Shown here one piece after another: positions 6,923 through 14,292 of a DNA stretch of 64,000 bases. Both the position numbers and the translations under genes were made by a program. The stretch is taken from NCBI GenBank assembly GCA_902810695.1, contig CADDYV010000001.1:62001-126000 (forward strand), read 5' to 3'. Each line of letters opens with the position of its first letter. Position 1 is the first letter of the stretch. The notes under the pieces are model-generated. The model was not told where the DNA came from. It did no database searches and worked only from the letters and a program-made list of their open reading frames with translations. The stretch is from Actinomycetota bacterium (lineage in GTDB: Bacteria; Actinomycetota; Rubrobacteria; Rubrobacterales; Rubrobacteraceae).

Positions 6923-9418
6923 ATGGAAAGGTCGTTTAAACACCTCGTCGTGGTCGGTTCCTCCGCAGGCGGTATCGGGGCGCTCTCCGGGATGATCGCC
7001 AACCTTCCCGAGGACTTCGCCGCTCCGATCGTGGTGGCCCAGCATCTGGACCCGAAGCGCGAGAGCCACCTGCAGCAGATACTCTCGCGCCGGAGCCCGC
7101 TGCGGGTGAAGACCATTACCGATCACGAGCCGCTGGAGGCCGGGGTGATCTTCCTGGTTCCCGCCAACCGCCACGTGAAAATCACCGACTCGGAGATCGA
7201 GCTGAAGGACGAGAGGTCCGCCAGGCAACCCATGCCCTCCATAGATCGCCTGATGGAGAGCGCCGCCGAGGTCTTCGGGGAGGATCTTATCGCCGTGGTC
7301 CTGAGCGGCACCGGCACCGACGGCACCGAGGGGGCGCGGACCGTCAGCGAGGCGGGGGGCACGGTCATCATCCAGGACCCGGAGACCGCCGAGTTCGGCG
7401 AGATGCCGCGCTCGCTGGCTCCGAGCACCGTGGACATCGTCTCTTCCCTGGAGAGGATCGGACCGATCCTCCAGAACCTTATCTCGGGTATCACGGTGCC
7501 GGAGGATGGACCTGAGAATGAGGAACGCGCTCTGGAGCGATTTCTGGGGAAGATTTACCAGAACCACGGCGTAGACTTCAGGAGCTACAAGCGTCCCACG
7601 ATCATGCGCCGCCTGGGCCGCCGGATGGCCGCCACCGACTGCGAGAGCATCGAGGAATACTCCAGTTACCTGGAGAATCATCCGGAAGAATACCGGAAGC
7701 TAATAAACGCCTTTCTCATCAACGTAACCGAGTTCTTCCGCGACCCGGAGCTGTTCGAGTACCTCAGAGAAAAGGTGCTGCCGGAGATCATCGAGGAGGC
7801 CCGCGAGAAGGATAACCAGCTCAGGATCTGGTCTGCCGGCTGCTCCACCGGCGAGGAGGCCTACTCACTGGCGATTCTCGTCTCCGAGGTGCTGGGCCAC
7901 GAGGCCGGGCTCTTCAACGTGCGGATCTTCGCCACGGACATAGACGAGGACGCCGTCAAGTTCGCCCGGCGTGGCATCTATCCCCCCTCGGCACTCAAAG
8001 GGCTCTCCGAGGAGCAGATCGGGCTCTACTTCACCGAGGAGCACGGCTCTTACCAGGTGAAAAAGCAGATCCGGAGCATGATCGTCTTCGGGGTGCATGA
8101 CCTGGCCCAGCGGTCACCCTTCCCCCAGATAGACATGGTGGTGAGCCGCAACGTTCTGATTTACTTCTCCAGCGAGCTGCAACGGCGGGCTTTGCAACTG
8201 TTCGCCTACTCCCTGCGGGACGGCGGCTACCTGGTGCTGGGCAAGGCCGAGTCTCCCGCTCCTCTGGCCGAGTTCTTCGCTTCCGTGGACTCTCACAACA
8301 AGGTCTACCTCCGCCAGGGGCAGCGCTTTCTCATGCCGCCCACGCTCCCGGCGGGACCCGTGCGGCAACCGCCTCCGGAGCGAAATTCTGGCGAGCTTGA
8401 GGTTCAAGGGAGCCAGACCGAAATACGACCGCGTTCAACCACTTCCGGCTTCGTGAGCGAGGACGTGCTCAACCAGCTGCCGGTGGGTGTCGTGGTGGTG
8501 AATCGCGACTACATCATCGCGGAGATCAACGACCCGGCCCGGCGGCTGCTCTCGATTCCGGGCGTGGGCGTGGGGAAGGATTTTCTGCACTCGATGCAGG
8601 AGGCTCCCTACGCGGTGGTGCGCAGAGCCATAGACGAGGCTTTCAGGAGTAGGGAGAGTAGGCGAACCGCCGAGTTCACGATCGAGGAGCCCGCAACTGG
8701 CGAGCCCAGACACCTGCAACTCACGTGCTATCCCCGGCGCTCCAACAGCGAGAACCGGCGGGTGGAAAGCTTGCTGATCGTGGTCGAAGACATTACCGCG
8801 GCGGTGCGAACGCGGCGCCTCACCGAGAGGAATCGCCAGCTCGAAGAGGCCAACAGGGACCTCAGCCAGCTCACCGAGGAGCTTCGGACGGCGCACGAGG
8901 AGTCCCTGGTGAACACAGAGGAGGCGCAGGCCGCCGCCGAGGAGGTCGAAACCCTCAACGAGGAGCTGCAGGCCACCAACGAGGAGCTCGAAACCCTCAA
9001 CGAGGAACTGCAGGCTACCGTCGAGGAGCTGAACACCACCAACGATGACCTGCAGGCCCGCAGCCAGGAACTGCAAGAGATGGCGCGGAGAGGCGAAGAG
9101 GAGCGCGGTCGGTTGCGAAAAATACTGGATAGCGCTCCCACCGCTTTGCTCGTCGTGGATGGCGAAGGCAGAACCGTATTCGCCAACGCGGCCTACCACC
9201 GGCTATTCAGTGGTAGAGATCCTGCCTTCCTGGACCCTTCCGGCGGCCCGCTTGCTCCCCAGCATACGCCCCGGGCGAGGGCGGCTCGCGGGGAAGCGTT
9301 TGATGAGGAGTTCAGCGTCGAGGTGGAGGGTGCAATTAAACGCTTTCGGATCGAGGGACAACCGCTCGATGGCGAAGATGAGCTTAGCAGCGTGCTCGTC
9401 ATCCAGGATACCGGCTAG
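6923..9418 (+). CDS. CheB-CheR-PAS fusion (chemotaxis-type methylesterase/methyltransferase hybrid)
   Basis: About 831 residues. Order: CheB methylesterase (residues 5-185) with triad candidates Ser14 (GSSAGG), His41 (AQHLDP) and Asp133 (GTGTDG). Next CheR methyltransferase (about 205-465) with the SAM-binding RIWSAGCSTGEEAYSLAI. Then a PAS domain, a coiled coil of repeated ETLNEELQATNEE units (about 665-720), and a C-terminal PAS. ATG 6923 has GAGGAGGT 7 nt upstream. No CheA, CheW, chemoreceptor or flagellar gene is in the window. Such CheB/CheR/PAS proteins usually serve sensory signalling rather than motility. It lies just upstream of a histidine kinase gene on the same strand. Confidence 0.92.
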   Translation: MERSFKHLVVVGSSAGGIGALSGMIANLPEDFAAPIVVAQHLDPKRESHLQQILSRRSPLRVKTITDHEPLEAGVIFLVPANRHVKITDSEIELKDERSARQPMPSIDRLMESAAEVFGEDLIAVVLSGTGTDGTEGARTVSEAGGTVIIQDPETAEFGEMPRSLAPSTVDIVSSLERIGPILQNLISGITVPEDGPENEERALERFLGKIYQNHGVDFRSYKRPTIMRRLGRRMAATDCESIEEYSSYLENHPEEYRKLINAFLINVTEFFRDPELFEYLREKVLPEIIEEAREKDNQLRIWSAGCSTGEEAYSLAILVSEVLGHEAGLFNVRIFATDIDEDAVKFARRGIYPPSALKGLSEEQIGLYFTEEHGSYQVKKQIRSMIVFGVHDLAQRSPFPQIDMVVSRNVLIYFSSELQRRALQLFAYSLRDGGYLVLGKAESPAPLAEFFASVDSHNKVYLRQGQRFLMPPTLPAGPVRQPPPERNSGELEVQGSQTEIRPRSTTSGFVSEDVLNQLPVGVVVVNRDYIIAEINDPARRLLSIPGVGVGKDFLHSMQEAPYAVVRRAIDEAFRSRESRRTAEFTIEEPATGEPRHLQLTCYPRRSNSENRRVESLLIVVEDITAAVRTRRLTERNRQLEEANRDLSQLTEELRTAHEESLVNTEEAQAAAEEVETLNEELQATNEELETLNEELQATVEELNTTNDDLQARSQELQEMARRGEEERGRLRKILDSAPTALLVVDGEGRTVFANAAYHRLFSGRDPAFLDPSGGPLAPQHTPRARAARGEAFDEEFSVEVEGAIKRFRIEGQPLDGEDELSSVLVIQDTG

Positions 9419-9439
9419 CGGGCTCCACACCATCTCGAT

Positions 9440-11182
9440 GTGTCGGGTGCGGTGATGAGTTTTTCGGCATATGATCCGGACCGCAGGGATTTTTCCGAGC
9501 CCCACAACGGGGAGTCGGAGCAGGCGAGGAGGGAGCGCAGCGGAGCGCGAGCCGATCTCGAAGAGCTCCGCAAACGCTTTCATGGCTTTGCGACGGCGAG
9601 CCGGCAGTTTGCTCTCTCCATGCGCGAGCGGGTCGGCGAGCGGCGGCGTCTCAACCTCCAGTACACCATTGGCCGAACGCTGGCGCGGTCTGCCGACCTC
9701 GATTCAGGTGTCAGGGAGGTCCTGAGGATACTCGGCCAGAGCCTGGGACAGTCCTTTGGCGTGTTCTGGGCGGTGGACGAGGCGGCGGGCGCATTGCGCT
9801 GCTCCGCGCTGTGGCGGGCGCCGTTCATCGAGGGGAAGGCTCTTGAGGAAGCGTGCCGGCGGGTGAACCTCCCGCGCGGCGTGGGGTTGCCGGGCCGGGT
9901 GTGGGCGTCTCGCATGCCCGAGTGGGTTGAGAACGTTCGTGAGGATGGCAGCTTTACTCTGGCTGCCGCCGCCCAGGACAGCTTTGGTGGAGCATTTGCC
10001 TTTCCCGTCGAGGATGGAGACCTTTACGGTGTGCTGGAGTTATTCAGTCGGGAGGTCGTTCCCCCAGATGAGAGCCTGCTCCTGACGGGGCATCTGATCG
10101 GCAGGCAACTGGGGCAGTTCATGGAGCGCAAGAGGATGGAGCAGGAGCGCGAGCAACTTCTCCTGCGCGAGCACTCCGCCCGCATCGAGGCGGAGGCGAC
10201 CCGCGAGCGCATCAGCGACATACTGGAGAGCATCGGCGACGCGTTCTTCGCCCTCGACCAAAAGATGCGTTTTTCCTACATCAACCGGGAGGCCGAACGT
10301 CTCTGGGGCAGGCCCAGGGAGAGCCTCCTCGGATGCAACCTGGGGGAGGCCTTCCCGCAGACGGTTGGCTCGGAGAGCTACCGGGCGATAGAGCGCGCGG
10401 CGAAGGAACGGACTGCGGTGAGGTTCGAGCTGGTCTCTCCCGTGATCGGACGCTGGATCTTCGGAACGGCGTATCCGGCCTCAGATGGGGTTTCGGTGTA
10501 CTTCCGCGACATAACCAGCCTCAGGGAAGCTCAGGAGGAACGCGAGCGGCTTCTCCTGCGCGAGCGGGTGGCTCGCGCGCAGGCCGAGGAGCGCCGCAGT
10601 ATAGGACGCGAGCTGCACGATCGCGTCGCCCACTCTCTGGGTGTGGTCTACCAGAGCCTCCAGCTCCACGATGCGCTCAAGGAACGCAACCCGGATGCCG
10701 CGGAAGCCAGGCTGGAGCTCGCCCAGCAAACGGTTAAGGATGTCCTCGACTCGACCAGGGATCTCTCCCAGCTCCTCCACCGGCAGGAGGTCCGGCGGGG
10801 TCTGGAGACGGCTCTGAAGGACCTCCTCGACGAGGTGGTGCCGAAGGATATCCACTGCTGGCTCGTTACAAAAGGCGACGAGAGCATCCTGCCACCCCAC
10901 GTCGCCGACCAGTTGTACCTGATCCTGCGCGAAGCGGTGCGCAACGCCGTCGCCCACTCGGATTGCTCGAAGATGGAGGTCGGTTTCGGAGTCTTCCCGG
11001 AAGAGGTAACCAGTTACGTCGAGGACGATGGGAAGGGCTTCGATCCCGAGGCGACCGGAGGCGGCGCGGGACTGGACTCGATGAGAGAGCGGGCGGAGCT
11101 TTTAGGGGCTGTGCTGGAGATATCCTCCACACCAGGGAGCGGAAGCACGAGAATCCACGTGCGGGTGCCCCTGGAACACTGA
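9440..11182 (+). CDS. GAF-PAS sensor histidine kinase, NarL/HisKA_3 type
   Basis: About 580 residues. Residues 60-215 are GAF-like, 250-355 a PAS domain (DAFFALDQKMRFSYINREAE), 375-450 the HisKA_3 dimerisation domain with phospho-His in RSIGRELHDRVAHSLG, and 475-578 the HATPase with REAVRNAVAHSDC, DDGKGFDP and GLDSMRERAELLG. No membrane segment, so it senses in the cytoplasm. Starts at GTG 9440, GTG 9452 and ATG 9455 are all possible; none has a clear ribosome binding site, and the gene lies 21 nt after the CheB-CheR-PAS gene. The LuxR-type regulator on the opposite strand just downstream is the natural partner. Confidence 0.9.
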   Translation: MSGAVMSFSAYDPDRRDFSEPHNGESEQARRERSGARADLEELRKRFHGFATASRQFALSMRERVGERRRLNLQYTIGRTLARSADLDSGVREVLRILGQSLGQSFGVFWAVDEAAGALRCSALWRAPFIEGKALEEACRRVNLPRGVGLPGRVWASRMPEWVENVREDGSFTLAAAAQDSFGGAFAFPVEDGDLYGVLELFSREVVPPDESLLLTGHLIGRQLGQFMERKRMEQEREQLLLREHSARIEAEATRERISDILESIGDAFFALDQKMRFSYINREAERLWGRPRESLLGCNLGEAFPQTVGSESYRAIERAAKERTAVRFELVSPVIGRWIFGTAYPASDGVSVYFRDITSLREAQEERERLLLRERVARAQAEERRSIGRELHDRVAHSLGVVYQSLQLHDALKERNPDAAEARLELAQQTVKDVLDSTRDLSQLLHRQEVRRGLETALKDLLDEVVPKDIHCWLVTKGDESILPPHVADQLYLILREAVRNAVAHSDCSKMEVGFGVFPEEVTSYVEDDGKGFDPEATGGGAGLDSMRERAELLGAVLEISSTPGSGSTRIHVRVPLEH

Positions 11183-11227
11183 CCGCCCGATGGCGAGGCG
11201 GAACTCGCGCTTCTCAGGCATCTTTAT

Positions 11228-11929
11228 TTAGTTGTCGAGCGCTGCCCCCCTCCACTTCTCCTCTTTCCCTATCTGGCGAATGGTGATCCAGCCCTCTTCG
11301 AGGGCCTGACGCACGGCTTCGCCGCGGGAGGAGACGCCGATCTTGGGGTAGATGTTGGCGAGGTGGCGCTTTACGGTGGCCTCGGAGAGGTGGAGGGTGG
11401 TTGCTATCTGGCGGTTGGAGAGCCCGCGGGCTACGAGGACCAGGATCTCAAGCTCCCTCTCGGAGAGGTTGTCGGCCTCTTTATCCTGGTGTTCGAGTAT
11501 CTCGCGGGGGACGACCACAACCGAGTCCTCGCCCCGCGGGCTGATGGGGCTTTCCGCAGTGGTGTGCACCGCCGAGAGAAGCTCCTGCATCGAGGCGCTC
11601 TTGACGATGTACGCGCTCGCGCCGAGATCGATGAAATCCCGCACCAGATCCGGGTCGTCGTACATCGTCACGATGAGGATCCGCGGGGGAGGGTAGATCT
11701 TGAGCATTCGTCTCATGGCTTCGTGCGCCCCCATGACGGGCATCTCTATGTCCAGGATCACCAGGTCCGGCCTCTTCTCCTGGGTGAGGGCCACGGCGCT
11801 CTCCCCGTTTTCCGCCTCGCCGATAACCTCTATGCTCTCGTCGGTGGAGAGCATCTCGGCGATACCCTGGCGGAACATGGCGTGGTCGTCTGCCAGAAGC
11901 ACCCTGATAGGTTCTTGTCTGGTACCCAT
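11228..11929 (-). CDS. NarL/FixJ-family response regulator
   Basis: Receiver domain (residues 8-125) with acidic pair Asp14-Asp15, phospho-acceptor Asp60 (VILDIEMP) and Lys of IVKSAS. A LuxR-type HTH follows at about 162-220 (LSERELEILVLVARGLSNRQ). It is convergent with the kinase gene at 9440-11182 with 45 bp between stops, so the pair probably forms one two-component system although transcribed separately. Upstream on its strand lies a 410-bp gap with motif copy E about 200 bp from its start. Confidence 0.93.
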   Translation of the reverse strand: MGTRQEPIRVLLADDHAMFRQGIAEMLSTDESIEVIGEAENGESAVALTQEKRPDLVILDIEMPVMGAHEAMRRMLKIYPPPRILIVTMYDDPDLVRDFIDLGASAYIVKSASMQELLSAVHTTAESPISPRGEDSVVVVPREILEHQDKEADNLSERELEILVLVARGLSNRQIATTLHLSEATVKRHLANIYPKIGVSSRGEAVRQALEEGWITIRQIGKEEKWRGAALDN

Positions 11930-12339
11930 TACCTACCTCGCAATTTTTGCTCCTTGCTGACACCTTACTCTCTTTCCCGGCTTTATGCATCCGTTTTTTT
12001 GAAGGAGCGGGACCGGCGCCGCGTAATAGTGGTGGGGAAAGGAAAAGGAGAAGGAAGATAGCGCGCCGATCCCCGCTTCCGGCCAAACGTCTAACGCGTC
12101 CTGCGCAACATTCAAGGCGGAAGCTCAAGTTTTGGCCCGAAGTGTGTAGTTACTGAAGGGCCCTGGTGTGTAAACATATAGACTCGATGGGGGAGAACGC
12201 AGCCGGGGTTTATGGTGCCCGTGCTCTAGCGCCCCCGACTGTGGCATCCCGCGAAGACAGCATCTCGCGGATATCTCCTCCTGAAAAACAATGCGAAGAA
12301 TATCGCGTTGCTAAAAGGCTGAACAGGAAGGAGGACCCC
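11930..12339. other. 410-bp intergenic region containing motif copy E
   Basis: No gene is supported before the TTG at 12340, although the downstream frame stays open back to 12166. It probably holds the promoter of the response regulator on the minus strand and that of the 12340 gene on the plus strand. The motif copy E (12132-12178) lies in the middle. Confidence 0.45.
12132..12178 (+). repeat. Copy E of the motif, extended form
   Basis: Core TTGGCCCGAAGTGTGTAGTT followed at offset 35 by TGTGTAAACATA (12167-12178), the same layout as copy D. Arms GGCCC (12134-12138) and GGGCC (12158-12162) plus inner AGT/ACT can pair around the conserved loop, so pairing is kept although arm sequence differs from D. 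Confidence 0.55.
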
Positions 12340-12708
12340 TTGATAAGACAGTACGCGAATGAAACGAACCCTTCTGAAAGGGGCTCCTCCCGGCGCTTCT
12401 GGCTGATCGCCGGCAACGAGGGCCAGGGATCCGAGGTGATGGTGCTCGAAGACTCCTCTGGCAGGCTCGCCCTGCCCGTCTTCAGCTTCGAGGAAGAAGC
12501 TCATCTCTTTGCCCGATACTGCCCGAAAGACACCCAGACGGTCGTAGAGGTTGGAAGCAGGGAGCTGATCGCAGCACTTCTGATACCGGGGCGGGTAGCG
12601 GAGATGGTGGCCCTGGACCCCATGCCCGGCATTGACCTCGCCCTGGTGAGCGTGGGACGGGAGCAATTCGTGGACTCGCTGTTGATCAGGGGGAAACGCC
12701 CGGCTTGA
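12340..12708 (+). CDS. Hypothetical protein (122 residues) upstream of the split zinc-ribbon/STAS genes
   Basis: Unrecognised soluble protein. TTG 12340 is chosen because AGGAGGA lies just upstream at an ordinary distance (about 12328-12334). An open frame extends to 12166 but without a ribosome binding site. Text such as RFWLIAGNEGQGSEVMVLE and LPVFSFEEEAHLFARYC suggests a small alpha/beta fold; the C-terminal half reads like a SseB- or DUF-type domain, but I cannot name it. The gene ends 53 bp before the zinc-ribbon gene and could share a transcript with it. Confidence 0.6.
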   Translation: MIRQYANETNPSERGSSRRFWLIAGNEGQGSEVMVLEDSSGRLALPVFSFEEEAHLFARYCPKDTQTVVEVGSRELIAALLIPGRVAEMVALDPMPGIDLALVSVGREQFVDSLLIRGKRPA

Positions 12709-12761
12709 GAGACCTTCTGTTCGCATTTACTGTTCGGTAGAATCTGGGAGGATTCAAGGCG

Positions 12762-13091
12762 ATGAAGGTGATGATTGGTCTGGGGACGGGGACCCTGCAG
12801 CCGCACTGCCTCGGTTGCGGATGCGTGATCTCCGGCGAACCCGCGACGACGATGCTCTTCGAGTGCACATCCGGCTCCGAACCCGAGCCGCTGAGGTCCG
12901 TAGGCTATCTGTGTGGTAGGTGCTCTTCCGACCTCGTCGAGGAGTGTGGGGAGTATCCCGGCCTGGATGTCCGTTACACGCACGCCCGCGAGGCACTATC
13001 CAGGGTCGCTTCCAGGCTCAGGGTGCTGGCTGAGGAGCTAGAAGTGGCGGAGGTTGTGGAGGCAGAAGAGCTGGCCGATTCGAAGAAATGA
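12762..13091 (+). CDS. Zinc-ribbon protein, split paralogue (N-terminal half)
   Basis: 109 residues closely similar to residues 1-100 of the 3145-3861 protein: it begins MKVMIGLGTG and has CLGC and CGRC pairs at matching places, then EYPGLDVRYTHA and a helical C-terminus. A TAGAAT box (12736-12741) and a GGGAGG ribosome binding site precede it. Its stop TGA overlaps the ATG of the STAS gene as ATGA (13088-13091), so the two halves are translated as separate but coupled chains. Zinc binding is inferred from the four Cys. Confidence 0.72.
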   Translation: MKVMIGLGTGTLQPHCLGCGCVISGEPATTMLFECTSGSEPEPLRSVGYLCGRCSSDLVEECGEYPGLDVRYTHAREALSRVASRLRVLAEELEVAEVVEAEELADSKK

Positions 13092-13501
13092 GGACCCTCG
13101 CACCAGACAGCAGAGCAGAGACACCGTTCTCCGCCACCTTGCGTGAGAGGCGGGGGAGCATCGTGCTCAGGGTATCGGGTCCGGTGGATCTCACCACCTT
13201 CGGACGCTTCCAGAAGACCCTGGCGGAGGCACTGGAGTGCGCCCGCAACGGCGGGCCGCCGCGTGTTGTGGTGGACCTGACGGGATGCGAGGCCATGAAC
13301 TCGCGGGGACTCTGGGCGGTGCTGGAGAGCGCCCGAAGATTGCGAGATTCCGGCGGAGAGCTTAGAGTCGCGGACGCCGTGGAGGGTCCGGTGAGGGATT
13401 TGTTCGAGGCGACCAGCGAGGACCACGGGCTGCGAGTCTATCCCGACGCGTCGGCTGCTCTAAGTGGTCCCGTCCCCGCGAGGGGAAGCCGCTCCTCTTG
13501 A
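13088..13501 (+). CDS. STAS-domain protein, split paralogue (C-terminal half)
   Basis: 137 residues matching the C-terminal half of the 3145-3861 protein. The STAS core is intact (VVVDLTGCEAMNSRGLWAVL, then SGGELRVADAVEG), with the Ser in NSRG at the usual phospho-site position of anti-anti-sigma proteins. The ATGA overlap with the preceding zinc-ribbon gene makes stoichiometric expression likely. It could be an anti-sigma-factor antagonist; there is no kinase or sigma gene beside it. It converges on the CAP-domain gene. Confidence 0.78.
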   Translation: MRTLAPDSRAETPFSATLRERRGSIVLRVSGPVDLTTFGRFQKTLAEALECARNGGPPRVVVDLTGCEAMNSRGLWAVLESARRLRDSGGELRVADAVEGPVRDLFEATSEDHGLRVYPDASAALSGPVPARGSRSS

Positions 13502-13535
13502 TCGAGGATTTCGGGCAGGTAGACTCTGGCGCGCT

Positions 13536-14075
13536 CTACCTGGGTGTCCCGAAGTCCACGCAGTAGATCGGCTGCCTGACTCCCTTGTAGACGCCGTACT
13601 GGACGCCCACCCCAACCTGGGTGAACCTGGGATTGAGGATGTTGCCCCTGTCTCTTTTGGGGCGCATCCAGGCCCGGAACATGCCGTCCGGGTTGAAGTG
13701 GTGCTTGCCTATGTTCTCTCCGTAGGTCTTCCAGTTGTAGCCGAACTGGTGCAGGCGCTTGCCCACGTTGCCGTGTTGGAAGCGGTCGTAGCGGGTCATT
13801 TTAGTTGCGTGCTGGTAGGAAGCCTTCACGAGCTTGTTGTTCAGGCACAGGGGCTTGAGGCCGTGGCTGCGCCTGGCTTCGTTTTGCTTGTAGTAGATTT
13901 CCTTCTCACGGGCGGTGAGGTATATCCTGAGTTTGCCGCAACCCTTGATGTACGCACCCGGCCTCTGGGGAGAGGGCGCGCCCTGCGTCATGGCGCCCGA
14001 ACTCGCCGGGCCGAAGCTAAGCGCGAGCAGTGCGGCCAACATCACAAGCGCGAACGTTGTGCTCCTGCTTCTCAT
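13536..14075 (-). CDS. Secreted CAP/SCP-domain protein
   Basis: About 179 residues. ATG 14075 is preferred over upstream starts because GGAAAGGAG lies just before it and it begins directly with a signal peptide (Arg-rich n-region, then FALVMLAALLALSFG). The mature part is a CAP (cysteine-rich secretory, PR-1-like) domain: NEARRSHGLKPLCLNNKL, ASYQHATKMTRYDRFQH, YGENIG and a C-terminal YCVDFG. Bacterial CAP proteins are extracellular with largely undefined roles. The region upstream on its strand can fold into two hairpins (see 14098-14190). Confidence 0.85.
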   Translation of the reverse strand: MRSRSTTFALVMLAALLALSFGPASSGAMTQGAPSPQRPGAYIKGCGKLRIYLTAREKEIYYKQNEARRSHGLKPLCLNNKLVKASYQHATKMTRYDRFQHGNVGKRLHQFGYNWKTYGENIGKHHFNPDGMFRAWMRPKRDRGNILNPRFTQVGVGVQYGVYKGVRQPIYCVDFGTPR

Positions 14076-14097
14076 GCCACTCCTTTCCTTTCTGGCG

Positions 14098-14190
14098 CTC
14101 TCCGGCGCGGGCTCCGGCTCGATGCTGTACTTCGCCCGCGGCGAGAGCCTTTTTCTGCGAAAACGAGATGCGCGAGGGCACATCTCGTTT
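14098..14190 (-). promoter_or_regulatory. Structured leader of the CAP-domain gene: two strong hairpins
   Basis: On the minus strand, the first hairpin pairs AAACGAGATG (14181-14190 side) with CATCTCGTTT (14161-14170 side), a perfect 10-bp stem with a 10-nt loop. The second nests GCGGGC/GCCCGC (14134-14139 with 14107-14112) inside CTCTC/GAGAG (14143-14147 with 14098-14102). It ends about 22 nt before the start codon. It does not match the ydaO (c-di-AMP) consensus as far as I can tell. No strong T-tract follows either stem. Confidence 0.45.
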
Positions 14191-14292
14191 CCCTCCCTTA
14201 TTTGGGTTTTCGGTATGAGAGGCGGAAAACTTTAGCGTTTGACGTTATTTATTTTATTGCGCACTGGTTTTGACCTGGGATGTCTGGTTGAC

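Noticed and set aside
12166-12339. Upstream extension of the 12340 gene
   Set aside because: It has no ribosome binding site and crosses the motif copy E; the TTG at 12340 has a good one.
13464-14273. Plus-strand frame across the CAP-domain gene
   Set aside because: Shadow of the minus-strand gene; no domain and no start signals.
14076-14292. c-di-AMP (ydaO) riboswitch before the CAP gene
   Set aside because: The conserved sequence blocks of that class are not present.
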